A DNA stretch of 7,635 nt from Acidobacteriota bacterium (GCA_021804195.1 JAJZKJ010000095.1:1-7635), one strand, 5' to 3'; shown: positions 1 through 7,635, numbered from the stretch's first letter. Notes: generated by a model from the sequence alone, not told the origin. Made by a program: numbers and translations.

Positions 1-75
<75 letters not shown>

Positions 76-89
76 GCGATTCTGTTCTT

Positions 90-95
90 ATTTTA
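90..95 (-). promoter_or_regulatory. possible -10 box for the tRNA-Ser gene
   Basis: On the minus strand this reads TAAAAT, five of six matches to the sigma-70 -10 consensus, 14 bases before the first base of the mature tRNA. That leaves room for a short leader. No good -35 hexamer lies at 16-18 bases further upstream, because that stretch is G/C-rich, so the call rests on the -10 and its position only. Confidence 0.4.
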
Positions 96-136
96 GCGCG
101 CGGAGGGCCCGTGCCCCCATGGGCGGCTGGACGGGC

Positions 137-166
137 TTGACGGAAGGCCGGTAATACCGGCCTAAT
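137..166 (+). promoter_or_regulatory. possible promoter with a dyad (candidate operator) in its spacer, upstream of the TPR gene
   Basis: TTGACG (137-142) resembles a -35 box and CCTAAT (161-166) is a four-of-six -10 at 18-base spacing. The spacer contains a perfect dyad, AGGCCGGT (145-152) and ACCGGCCT (156-163), separated by AAT. Its right arm runs into the -10. A dyad in this position would suit a repressor or MerR-type activator site; as RNA it would form a strong 8-bp hairpin. No T-run follows directly, so an intrinsic terminator is unlikely. The dyad is directly visible; promoter function is inferred. Confidence 0.35.
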
Positions 167-236
167 AGAGATTCCGGCTTTTTGCGAGTGGCTGGATGGG
201 CCCTGGCCGCCGGGAACAGGAAACGAGGCACAAACG

Positions 237-764
237 ATGGCGTCCGCGAGCGTAAAAACCACCAAAACAACTTCCAGCAACCCCGAAAGCGAAGTCTGGC
301 TGGAGCAATATGAGGCGGCGATGAAGCTGTTCTGCCAGCAGAAATTTGAACGCGCGAGGCCCCTGCTGGAAAAAGTGGCCGCCGGGCCGGAACCCCGGAT
401 CGCCGACCGGGCCCGCATGCATCTGCAAATCTGCGCGCAACGGCTGGATGAGGTCGCGCCGGTGCTGCGCGGCGCCACGGATTATTACAATGCCGGCGTG
501 GTGGAAATGAATCAGTCGCACTTTGACACCGCGCTGGAATATCTGCAAAAAGCCGCCAAGCTGGCGCCCAAAGATGGCTATGTCGCCTACGCGCTGGCGG
601 TTCTGCACGCGCAACAGCATCAAACCGAGCCGGCGGTCAATTATATGGAACAGGCGATCCGGCTGGAACCGCGCACGCGCTGGCTGGCCCGCACGGACCG
701 GGATTTACAAGGCATCAGCGATGACCCTCGCTTTACGGAACTACTCTATCCGGAACCGGAATAG
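237..764 (+). CDS. small tetratricopeptide-repeat (TPR) protein
   Basis: A 175-residue protein with no signal peptide or membrane segment, so probably cytoplasmic. The first 20 residues are a low-complexity Ser/Thr/Lys tail. Helical TPR-like units follow at about 24-57, 81-114 and 115-148; the last two fit the repeat best, with the G/A and AL/P pattern seen in YYNAGVVEMNQSHFDTALEY. The C-terminus (about 156-170) carries a DLQGISDDPRFTELL ending, a DPRF-type motif often found closing TPR arrays. TPR proteins act as protein-protein adaptors; the partner here is unknown. The start is supported by GAGG at 225-228, eight bases before ATG. Its last 44 bases overlap the S9 peptidase start, so the two are probably co-translated. 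No enzymatic motif is seen. Confidence 0.85.
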   Translation: MASASVKTTKTTSSNPESEVWLEQYEAAMKLFCQQKFERARPLLEKVAAGPEPRIADRARMHLQICAQRLDEVAPVLRGATDYYNAGVVEMNQSHFDTALEYLQKAAKLAPKDGYVAYALAVLHAQQHQTEPAVNYMEQAIRLEPRTRWLARTDRDLQGISDDPRFTELLYPEPE

Positions 765-2745
765 ATGGCGGAAGGCAGCCGCGGCCGCGGGAATCGTCTT
801 CGGGCTTTTTCCGGCCGCGCGAGCAGCCACGCCGATCGGAATGCTGCTCCGGAAACTGGGCCAGGCTCGGCGGCTGAGTCAAGCCGCCATCGCGCCCAAC
901 GGAGATTGGGTGGCCTGGATCGAAGCCCTGCCGGGCAAAAACGGCGAGATCACGGGCATGAGCCGGATTCAGCTGATCCGCACCGCTCATGCCAGCCATA
1001 TTTATACCCTGCGCGTGAATGCGCGGCCCGCCGGTTATTCCAGCCTGGCCTGGTCGCCCAATAGCCGCGAGCTGGCGTTTTTATCCACGGCGGCAAGCCC
1101 CGGACAGGCGCAGATCTTCGTCTCCAGAATCAGCGCGCGGAGCATCGGCAAGCCGGCGCGCATCACCCGGCTGCAAGGCGACCTGGGCGATCTCCATTGG
1201 TCGCCGGGAGGGAAGCGGATCGGGTTTTTATATATCCATAACGCGCTGCGCGCGGCCGGCCCGCTGCAACCGATGACGCCGCCTTCCGGGGTGATTGAAT
1301 CGCATATTTATGAACAACGGCTGATGACGGCGGCCTGGCCGGGCGGGCAGATCAGGGCCGTGTCGCCGCCACATCTTTACGTATATCAGTACGGATGGTC
1401 GCCGCGGGGCCGACAATTTGTGATCAGCGCGGCTTACGGCAACGGCGACGCCAACTGGTGGATCGCCCGGCTGTACACGCTCAATTCCCATCGCGGAGGG
1501 TTGTGGCTGATCAGCCGCCCAGCCTGGCAGATCGCACAGCCCCGCTGGTCGCCCGATGGGAAAAAGATTGCCTTTATCAGCGGCATCATGAGCGATGAAG
1601 GCTCAACCGGCGGCGATCTGTTTCTAGCGCCGGCATCCGGCGGACGCGCCAAAGATATTACCCCTCATTTACACGCCAGCATCACCAGCTTCCATTGGCT
1701 GAATGCCCGCCAGATTCTGCTCAGTGAAGACCGGGGAGGGGCGGCGGCGCTGGCGCGGCTTGAACTGAAAACCCAAAAAATCCAGCCCATCTGGCGCGGC
1801 CCGGTTTCGATGTCGGCCGGAGGCTGGAATTTTGGCGTCTCACTGGCCAACGATGGAGTTCATGCGGCGATGATTCAAGCCTCGTTCCGCCGGCCGCCGG
1901 AGCTGTGGGCGGGACGGCTGGGGCATTGGCGGCAGATCACGCGGGTGAATGCGAAACTGCGTCCGGCCTGGGGCCGCGTGGTGGATCTCCACTGGCGTCA
2001 TCAGGCTTACCGGTTACAGGGCTGGCTGATGCTGCCCTGGCATTACCATCCCGGCAGGAAATATCCCCTGGTGGTTTCCGTGCACGGCGGACCGGGCGCG
2101 GCCAACACCCCGGACTGGCCCGGGACGTTTTATAACACCTCGCTGCTCTCGCATGAGGGTTTTTTTGTTTTTTACCCCAACCCCCGGGGCAGCTTCGGAC
2201 AAGGGGAAGCGTTCGCGCGGGCCAATATCAAGGACTTTGGCTACGGCGATTTCCAGGACATTTTAGCCGGGGTGAAATATATTACACGGCATTACCCGGT
2301 TGATCCCCGGCGCCTGGGCATCACCGGCTGGAGCTATGGCGGATATATGACCATGTGGGCCGTGACCCAAACCCACATGTTCCGGGCCGCCGTGGCCGGC
2401 GCCGGGCTGGCCGACTGGCTCAGCTATTACGGCGAAAACGATATTGATCAATGGATGATTCCATACTTTGGAGCGTCGGTGTACGATGATCCAGGAATTT
2501 ATGCGCGCAGCGCGCCGATGACGTTCATCAAAAACGCCAAAACTCCGACGCTGATTCTGGTGGGCGACCGGGATGGAGAGTGCCCCACGCCGCAATCGTT
2601 TGAGTTCTGGCGGGCGCTGCGGACGCTGGGCGTGCCCACCGAACTGGTGGTGTATAAGGACGAAGGCCATTATATCTGGCGTCCCAGCGACCAGCGGGAC
2701 ATTGTGCGGCGGCAGATCGCCTGGTTTGAAAAATATCTGCGCTAA
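721..2745 (+). CDS. exported S9 family peptidase (prolyl oligopeptidase / acylaminoacyl-peptidase type)
   Basis: A 674-residue serine peptidase of the usual length for bacterial S9 enzymes, which cleave short peptides. An N-terminal signal is likely: a basic stretch to Lys18, an Ala-rich hydrophobic core (19-33) and an Ala-Arg-Ala cleavage site near 35/36, placing the enzyme in the periplasm or outside. Residues about 50-420 form a beta-propeller with WSP blade motifs at 111, 160, 226 and 276. The alpha/beta-hydrolase domain (about 425-674) has the oxyanion motif HGGPG (455-459), nucleophile Ser538 in GWSYGG, Asp618 in GDRDGE and His650 in DEGHY. The spacings of 80 and 32 residues match the family. 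Start 721 is chosen because AAGG lies eight bases upstream and the next in-frame Met (base 841) would remove the signal peptide; the open frame extends further upstream, so the start remains somewhat uncertain. The substrate is unknown. Confidence 0.93.
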   Translation: MTLALRNYSIRNRNRWRKAAAAAGIVFGLFPAARAATPIGMLLRKLGQARRLSQAAIAPNGDWVAWIEALPGKNGEITGMSRIQLIRTAHASHIYTLRVNARPAGYSSLAWSPNSRELAFLSTAASPGQAQIFVSRISARSIGKPARITRLQGDLGDLHWSPGGKRIGFLYIHNALRAAGPLQPMTPPSGVIESHIYEQRLMTAAWPGGQIRAVSPPHLYVYQYGWSPRGRQFVISAAYGNGDANWWIARLYTLNSHRGGLWLISRPAWQIAQPRWSPDGKKIAFISGIMSDEGSTGGDLFLAPASGGRAKDITPHLHASITSFHWLNARQILLSEDRGGAAALARLELKTQKIQPIWRGPVSMSAGGWNFGVSLANDGVHAAMIQASFRRPPELWAGRLGHWRQITRVNAKLRPAWGRVVDLHWRHQAYRLQGWLMLPWHYHPGRKYPLVVSVHGGPGAANTPDWPGTFYNTSLLSHEGFFVFYPNPRGSFGQGEAFARANIKDFGYGDFQDILAGVKYITRHYPVDPRRLGITGWSYGGYMTMWAVTQTHMFRAAVAGAGLADWLSYYGENDIDQWMIPYFGASVYDDPGIYARSAPMTFIKNAKTPTLILVGDRDGECPTPQSFEFWRALRTLGVPTELVVYKDEGHYIWRPSDQRDIVRRQIAWFEKYLR

Positions 2746-2749
2746 AGGC

Positions 2750-3514
2750 TCAGGTCCGGGGCGGAGTGCGGGCGAAGTATTTCTCGGCGAGCTTGGCTTC
2801 TTTGGCAAAGACATAGTAACCGGCCTGCATGGCGATCAACCAGCCCGGCAGACCATCCCGAAAACCCTGACGCAGAATATAGCTCTGAAAAAATGCCCAG
2901 GGCGGCAGGCATGCCAGCCGCCGCAGCGAGGGCCGTTCGCCGGCTTGCATGCGGGCTTGAGCCGCAAGATCGGTGTAACGGTTGAGGACGGCGATATGCT
3001 CGTGAAAATTACGGCGGGTAAAATGCAGCAGATCTCCATCGAGACGGCCTAAGCGCCCGCTCACTTTGGGCGCCTCATGCGGCGGCGTCCCGTCCCAGTG
3101 GGTGCGGGGCCGGTGGTAGAGCCGGGGCTGATAATCGGGATACCAGCCGGAGTGATTGATCCAGCGATCCCAGTACCAGGTGCGGCGGGCCGCCTGATAG
3201 CCGGCGCAATCGGGTTCGCGGCTGCGCCAGTCCTGGATCGCATCCCGCAACCGGGGGCTTACGCGCTCGTCGGCATCGAGCCAGAAGATCCAGTCATAAC
3301 TGCATTGGGTGTCGGCAAAGTTATGCTTGTCGCCATAGCCCTGAAATGCGTGCTGCACAACCCGCGCGCCCATGCCGGCGGCGATGGCCGCGGTGCGATC
3401 GGTTGAGCCGGAATCCACCACCAGCCGTTCATCCGCCCAGGCCAGCGACTCCAGGGCGCCGGCAATATGGTCATCTTCATTGAAAGCATTGATGCGGGCG
3501 CTGATGCGAATCAT
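2750..3514 (-). CDS. family 2 glycosyltransferase, WaaE/KdtX-like (envelope polysaccharide or LPS core)
   Basis: A 254-residue GT-A fold glycosyltransferase that should transfer a sugar from a nucleotide donor at the cytoplasmic face of the membrane. Visible motifs are NAFNE (9-13), DSGSTD (34-39) for nucleotide binding and the metal-binding DADE in FWLDADERVS (80-83). These are followed by the WaaE/KdtX-type acceptor region with WINHSGWYPD (118-127), RLYHR and PHE (145-147). The C-terminal part (about 203-235) has an amphipathic or hydrophobic stretch that may sit on the membrane. WaaE relatives add glucose to LPS inner-core heptose; that exact sugar and acceptor are not proven here. Start 3514 gives the canonical family N-terminus MIRISARINAFNE; the open frame runs further upstream but adds non-family sequence. 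No clear ribosome-binding site precedes it. It converges on the S9 peptidase with four bases between stop codons, with no room for a separate terminator. Confidence 0.9.
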   Translation of the reverse strand: MIRISARINAFNEDDHIAGALESLAWADERLVVDSGSTDRTAAIAAGMGARVVQHAFQGYGDKHNFADTQCSYDWIFWLDADERVSPRLRDAIQDWRSREPDCAGYQAARRTWYWDRWINHSGWYPDYQPRLYHRPRTHWDGTPPHEAPKVSGRLGRLDGDLLHFTRRNFHEHIAVLNRYTDLAAQARMQAGERPSLRRLACLPPWAFFQSYILRQGFRDGLPGWLIAMQAGYYVFAKEAKLAEKYFARTPPRT

Positions 3515-3583
3515 AAAAATCGCGAAATGGAGGGCAGGAACAGAATAGAATAGCGGCGGGGCCGCTTTTATGCCACCTTCATC
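3515..3583. promoter_or_regulatory. divergent intergenic region with possible promoters
   Basis: These 69 bases separate the divergent glycosyltransferase and prepilin peptidase genes and should hold both promoters. A short A/T-rich island, AGAATAGAATA (3542-3552), gives TAGAAT (3546-3551) as a five-of-six -10 on the plus strand and two overlapping TATTCT boxes on the minus strand. Neither has a convincing -35. I see no GG/GC -24/-12 sigma-54 element here. Confidence 0.3.
3552..3569 (+). terminator. terminator- or attenuator-like hairpin before the prepilin peptidase gene
   Basis: AGCGGC (3552-3557), a GGG loop and GCCGCT (3561-3566) form a 6-bp G/C-rich stem followed by TTTT (3566-3569). 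This is the shape of a small intrinsic terminator reading rightwards. It lies only 14 bases before the prepilin peptidase start codon and no plus-strand gene ends nearby, so a leader attenuator or chance structure are both possible. Confidence 0.25.
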
Positions 3584-4453
3584 ATGAGTATATCGGCCGC
3601 GGGCATTTTTTTTGTGTGCGGATTGATCGCGGGCAGCTTTCTCAATGCCGCCATCTACCGGCTGCCGCGCGGCATTTCCCTGGCGCACCCAGGGTCGCAT
3701 TGTCCCGGCTGCGGCCATGCGCTCCGGTTCTGGGAAAATCTGCCGGTCATCAGTTATGTGATTCAGCGCGGGCGATGCCGGCATTGCCGGCTCGGGTTCG
3801 GATTGCGATATCTGGCGGTGGAACTGCTATGCGGCGCCGGGTTCGCCGAGGCCATCCGGCGGTCCGGGCCAGGGCCGGCAGCCATCAAATTCAGTCTGTT
3901 TGCGGCGCTGCTCATCGGCCTGGTCGCCACCGATTGGGATTGCCAGCAGTTACCCGACGAATTCACTCTGGGCGGCTTAGTGCTGGCGCTCGCATTCAGC
4001 TATTGGCAGGGGCCGGCCGGCCTGACCGGATGGGCGGGCGTAATGACGGCCCTGGAGGGCGCAGCCGCGGGCGCAATGCCATTGTGGCTGCTGGGTTATG
4101 CCTATCAGCGCTTACGCGGCCGCGCCGGCATGGGGTTGGGCGATGTGAAGATGATGGCCATGGTGGGGGCTTTTCTGGGCGCCGGGCTGGCGCTCTTTAC
4201 GCTGGCTCTGGGCGCCCTGCTGGGCGGCGTGGCGAGCATCGCGCTGATGCTGTGGGTGGGAGCGGGGCGCTGGCGGCGCACCCGCGGGCGCAAGGGCAGC
4301 CGGGCCCAGGCATGGATGCGGGCGCAACGGGCCATGCAGGCCTTGAGCAGCCGTTTTGCCCTGCCATTTGGCGTTTGCCTGGGACTGATGGGGTGGGTGA
4401 GCTGGGCGTGGGGCGGCTGGATTTGGAGTTGGTACTGGATGCGGCTGCGATAA
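3584..4453 (+). CDS. pilD: prepilin peptidase / N-methyltransferase (A24 family, PilD/GspO type)
   Basis: A 289-residue polytopic inner-membrane aspartic peptidase that cleaves the leader of type IV prepilins or type II secretion pseudopilins and, in this class, N-methylates the new N-terminus. The N-terminal domain begins with GSFLNAAIYRLPRG (17-30) and has two CxxC pairs (Cys40/43 and Cys65/68) around a cytoplasmic loop, the zinc-binding pattern of the bifunctional enzymes. The catalytic aspartates lie in TDWDCQQLPDEFT (116-128) and in GMGLGDVKMM (Asp187). About seven or eight hydrophobic segments follow the family layout. A basic linker (about 229-258) sits before the last segment, where the usual PFGPFLA-like motif reads PFGVCLG. 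The start has no strong ribosome-binding site but gives the correct membrane N-terminus. It is followed after 18 bases by the kinase gene, suggesting an operon. PilD versus GspO cannot be separated without neighbours. Confidence 0.93.
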   Translation: MSISAAGIFFVCGLIAGSFLNAAIYRLPRGISLAHPGSHCPGCGHALRFWENLPVISYVIQRGRCRHCRLGFGLRYLAVELLCGAGFAEAIRRSGPGPAAIKFSLFAALLIGLVATDWDCQQLPDEFTLGGLVLALAFSYWQGPAGLTGWAGVMTALEGAAAGAMPLWLLGYAYQRLRGRAGMGLGDVKMMAMVGAFLGAGLALFTLALGALLGGVASIALMLWVGAGRWRRTRGRKGSRAQAWMRAQRAMQALSSRFALPFGVCLGLMGWVSWAWGGWIWSWYWMRLR

Positions 4454-4471
4454 CCGCAGCTTACTGACAAT

Positions 4472-5860
4472 ATGAATCCATTGACGTCGGCCACAGTGAT
4501 AAAAATACTGTCCTGGAGCCTGAGCGGCGCGGGGCTCTGTCTCTTGGCGACCGCAGCGTGGTGGAAATTCAGGCAAACGTGGCGTACCCGGCAAGCCAAC
4601 AATTCAAGTCCGGAATCAGGCCGAGATACCTGGAGTGTGCCGGAAAATGTATGGTTGGGCCTGATGACGCAGATGAAACAGCAAAAAGATGAGATCGCGG
4701 AGTACAAGCGGCGAGGCATAGCCCAGGAGGGGGAAGATGCCGACGCGAAAGCCGCCTGGTTTCGCGAGATACTCAGCCGGCTGCCGAGCGGAGTGCTGTT
4801 TTTCGATCCGCAGGGCCGGGTGCGGGAAGCCAATCCGGCGGCGCGCACGGCACTGGATTTTGCCTCACCCACCGGGCTGCGAGCCGAGGACGTATTCCGT
4901 CAGGCTGAGATGGCCGAAAATGACGGCCAACCTCTGGGGCGGGCGGCGGAACTGGTGGAACAAACCCTGCGGCAAGGAGTGAGCTGGCAGCGCAAGGTTC
5001 TGAACTACACCACCCCGGGCGGGCAAGTGCGCGCGCTGGGCATTACCATGACGGCCGTGCGGCAGGAGAACACCACCACCGGCCTGCTTTGCCTGCTGAC
5101 CGATCTGACCGAAATCCGGGAACTGGAGAACGAACTGCGGCGCAACCAATTTCTGGCCTCGCTGGGTGAAATGGCGGCGGGAATCGCGCATGAATTCAAA
5201 AATTCCCTGGCCACCATTTACGGCTATGCACAGCTGGTCTGCCAGTCCGCGCCGGCCGGCGAAGCCCGGGACCACGCGGAAAACATCGTGGAGCAGGTCC
5301 GCAAGCTGAGCGGCGTCACCACGGAATTTCTGGCGTTTGCCCGGCCGCTGGAAGTCAACCTGGAGCGGGTGGAAATCGCGCCCCTGCTCGCGGCCTGCGC
5401 CGCCGCGGTGCAGGTGCAATTTCCCGGGCAGGTGGAGATTGAGGTGCGAGGTGAATTCGCGGCGGTCTGGGGCGAGCCGATGCTGCTGGAGCGGGTATGG
5501 ATCAATTTGCTGCGCAATGCCTGTGAAGCCGCGCAAGCCGCCGGCGGGACGGGCCGGGTGGTGGTGGAGCGCGGGGCAGACGCGGGCCGGCGGCAGACGA
5601 TACTGGTGCATGACAATGGCTCCGGCATCGCCCCCGAGCTGCGCGATAAACTTTTTATCCCATTTTTCACCACCAAATCCCAGGGGGCCGGACTAGGGCT
5701 GGCAATGGCGCAGAAATTTTTGCAATGCATGAAGGGCACCATCGTGCTGCGGGAAGCCAGCCCAGGCCGCACCTGTTTCGCGGTGCGCATTCCGCTATGC
5801 CAGACGGCGCGGGCCTCCGCGGCCGGGACTTCGCCCGCCTCCGACGCGAAGGGAGAATAA
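4472..5860 (+). CDS. membrane-anchored PAS-domain sensor histidine kinase (NtrB/PilS/AtoS-like)
   Basis: A 462-residue sensor kinase that should autophosphorylate and pass phosphate to the regulator encoded directly downstream. Order: one transmembrane segment (about 8-31), a linker with coiled-coil character (about 60-100), a PAS domain (about 96-215, starting at RLPSGVLFFDPQGRV), the HisKA domain with phospho-acceptor His240 in GIAHEFKN, and a HATPase_c domain with N-box NLLRNACEA (Asn349), G1 box DNGSGIA (381-387), F-box PFFTTK (397-402) and G2 box GAGLGL (405-410). All catalytic motifs are intact. With almost nothing outside the membrane, the signal is probably sensed inside the cell by PAS. 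Pseudomonas PilS has six membrane segments, so this is PilS-like in context rather than in architecture. No clear ribosome-binding site precedes ATG 4472. The Ala/Ser-rich tail (about 446-462) lies outside the conserved domains. Confidence 0.93.
   Translation: MNPLTSATVIKILSWSLSGAGLCLLATAAWWKFRQTWRTRQANNSSPESGRDTWSVPENVWLGLMTQMKQQKDEIAEYKRRGIAQEGEDADAKAAWFREILSRLPSGVLFFDPQGRVREANPAARTALDFASPTGLRAEDVFRQAEMAENDGQPLGRAAELVEQTLRQGVSWQRKVLNYTTPGGQVRALGITMTAVRQENTTTGLLCLLTDLTEIRELENELRRNQFLASLGEMAAGIAHEFKNSLATIYGYAQLVCQSAPAGEARDHAENIVEQVRKLSGVTTEFLAFARPLEVNLERVEIAPLLAACAAAVQVQFPGQVEIEVRGEFAAVWGEPMLLERVWINLLRNACEAAQAAGGTGRVVVERGADAGRRQTILVHDNGSGIAPELRDKLFIPFFTTKSQGAGLGLAMAQKFLQCMKGTIVLREASPGRTCFAVRIPLCQTARASAAGTSPASDAKGE
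5851..5855 (+). promoter_or_regulatory. Shine-Dalgarno site of the response regulator, inside the kinase 3' end
   Basis: GGGAG lies eight bases before ATG 5864 and within the last codons of the kinase. It favours ATG 5864 over the in-frame ATG at 5870, and suggests that translation of kinase and regulator is coupled. Confidence 0.7.
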
Positions 5861-5863
5861 GCC

Positions 5864-7258
<1,395 letters not shown>

Positions 7259-7259
7259 G

Positions 7260-7280
7260 AGGGATCACGCTCAGGGATCA
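7260..7280. repeat. short direct repeat AGGGATCA, 13-base period
   Basis: AGGGATCA occurs at 7260-7267 and again at 7273-7280, separated by CGCTC, immediately after the response regulator stop codon. It could be a remnant of slippage or a paired protein site; its function is unknown. Confidence 0.5.
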
Positions 7281-7321
7281 GCATCGCATAGCGGCGTTGG
7301 AACCCGCTCGGCAATCCTCAA

Positions 7322-7335
7322 GTACATTCGTGTAC
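7322..7335. repeat. GTACA-TTCG-TGTAC hairpin
   Basis: A 5-bp perfect stem closes a TTCG loop, similar to stable UUCG-type tetraloops if transcribed, although the closing pair is A-U instead of the most stable C-G. The octamer GTACATTC is also directly repeated at 7322-7329 and 7332-7339. Confidence 0.45.
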
Positions 7336-7344
7336 ATTCCGGTT

Positions 7345-7365
7345 GCCTCGCGGTTTCCGCCTGGC
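7345..7365. repeat. imperfect hairpin around GCGG-TTT-CCGC
   Basis: GCC (7345-7347) and GGC (7363-7365) flank GCGG (7350-7353) and CCGC (7357-7360), with a two-by-two internal loop and a TTT apex. It lies nine bases after the TTCG hairpin. Confidence 0.4.
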
Positions 7366-7380
7366 TCTGCTCGCTTCTCC

Positions 7381-7392
7381 CTGAGCGCTCAG
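7381..7392. repeat. perfect palindrome CTGAGCGCTCAG
   Basis: A 12-base perfect palindrome with no spacer. With no loop it is better suited to a protein-binding site or a repeat boundary than to an RNA hairpin. It overlaps the right-hand copy of the flanking direct repeat. Confidence 0.5.
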
Positions 7393-7546
7393 CATCGTTT
7401 AAAGTGAGGATGACCGGGATCAAGCAAACACCCCCGGCCTTCCCACTCAATGTGGCTTTAATGTTCTTGATGGTGAACTCGTGTGCCGCCGCTAGGTTCG
7501 GAAGGAATGGAGAAAACCCAAGTGAAAGGCAAAAGAACGCAGAATC

Positions 7547-7600
7547 ATTTGTCACCATAGGGGTTAAGTCTTTTATTATCAAAGGTTATGGGTGACAAAT
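7547..7600. repeat. long inverted repeat ATTTGTCACC ... GGTGACAAAT
   Basis: The 10-base arms at 7547-7556 and 7591-7600 are perfectly complementary. Pairing continues through ATA (7557-7559) and TAT (7587-7589) across a single bulged G at 7590. The loop is 27 bases (7560-7586) and A/T-rich. No T-run follows on either strand, which argues against a terminator. Paired arms of this type occur near insertion-sequence ends and at repressor sites; no transposase is visible before the window ends. Confidence 0.6.
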
Positions 7601-7635
7601 AAGCAAACAGGGCAAAAATCAGCAAATTTTAAAAA

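Larger units (their letters stand above)
7268..7397. repeat. 130-base block bounded by related direct repeats
   Basis: CGCTCAGGGATCAGCATCG (7268-7286) and CGCTCAGCATCG (7386-7397) are the same sequence apart from a 7-base insertion, GGATCAG, in the first copy. The roughly 100 bases between them carry two small hairpins, and a perfect palindrome overlaps the right copy. This layout resembles an interspersed intergenic repeat more than a coding region. The repeats are directly visible; the repeat-family idea is inference. Confidence 0.45.
7259..7635. other. non-coding right end: dyad- and repeat-rich block, then AT-richer tail
   Basis: These 377 bases hold no gene I can support. Two overlapping frames of about 100-116 codons exist on opposite strands, but neither has a recognisable domain; the plus-strand one starts inside the regulator and has no sensible ribosome-binding site. 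The first part (7260-7397) is a cluster of short repeats and dyads. From about 7500 the sequence becomes visibly richer in A/T than the rest of the window and contains a long inverted repeat. I see no canonical intrinsic terminator for the upstream operon. Foreign or repeat-derived DNA is the likeliest explanation. Confidence 0.6.

Noticed and set aside
523..720. Longer S9 peptidase starting at base 523
   Set aside because: The added 66 residues are Arg/Trp-rich shadow sequence within the TPR gene and would bury the signal peptide inside the protein.
3515..3784. Upstream extension of the glycosyltransferase to a 344-residue protein
   Set aside because: The extra 90 residues are not family-like and run antisense to the start of the prepilin peptidase; MIRISARINAFNE is the normal N-terminus of this family.
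3616..4467. A 283-codon plus-strand open frame over the prepilin peptidase gene
   Set aside because: It overlaps a gene with complete catalytic motifs in another frame, has an Arg/Gly/His-rich composition with no recognisable domain, and is a typical GC-rich shadow frame.
7260..7397. CRISPR array
   Set aside because: The repeats are short, only two copies each, and lack regular repeat-spacer periodicity; no cas gene is present.

Overview
The window is a stretch of GC-rich bacterial chromosome with tightly packed, mostly ordinary genes. The mix suggests a member of the Acidobacteriota: a TPR protein ending in a DPRF motif, a secreted S9 prolyl-oligopeptidase-type peptidase, and an NtrC-type regulator paired with a kinase carrying an HEFKN H-box. 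This placement is inference from gene content and style; no marker gene in the window fixes the taxonomy.

Left edge (1-236): a serine tRNA (anticodon UGA) on the minus strand, cut by the window start so that its 3' end is missing. It is followed by a 161-base gap holding a -10-like box for the tRNA and, facing right, a possible promoter whose spacer contains a 19-base dyad. Left block (237-2745, plus): a small TPR-repeat protein whose 3' end overlaps the start of an exported S9 peptidase, a likely translationally coupled pair. Middle (2750-3514, minus): a family 2 glycosyltransferase of the WaaE/KdtX type (LPS core or other envelope glycan), convergent with the peptidase with only 4 bases between them. 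A 69-base divergent intergenic region follows.

Right block (3584-7258, plus): a prepilin peptidase, a membrane-anchored PAS histidine kinase and a complete sigma-54-activating NtrC-family response regulator, separated by 18 and 3 bases and so probably one operon. By analogy with PilS/PilR, the simplest reading is that the two-component pair controls type IV pilus or type II secretion genes through sigma-54, while the prepilin peptidase matures their pseudopilins or pilins. No pilin or secretion-motor gene lies in the window, so the target is inferred.

Right edge (7259-7635): no convincing gene. It holds a repeat- and dyad-rich block (about 7260-7397), then a more AT-rich tail with a long inverted repeat (7547-7600). 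The two may be interspersed repeats or the edge of a mobile element continuing past the window, but no transposase is visible. I see no clearly new biological system; the most open questions are the non-coding structures at the right end and the dyad upstream of the TPR gene.
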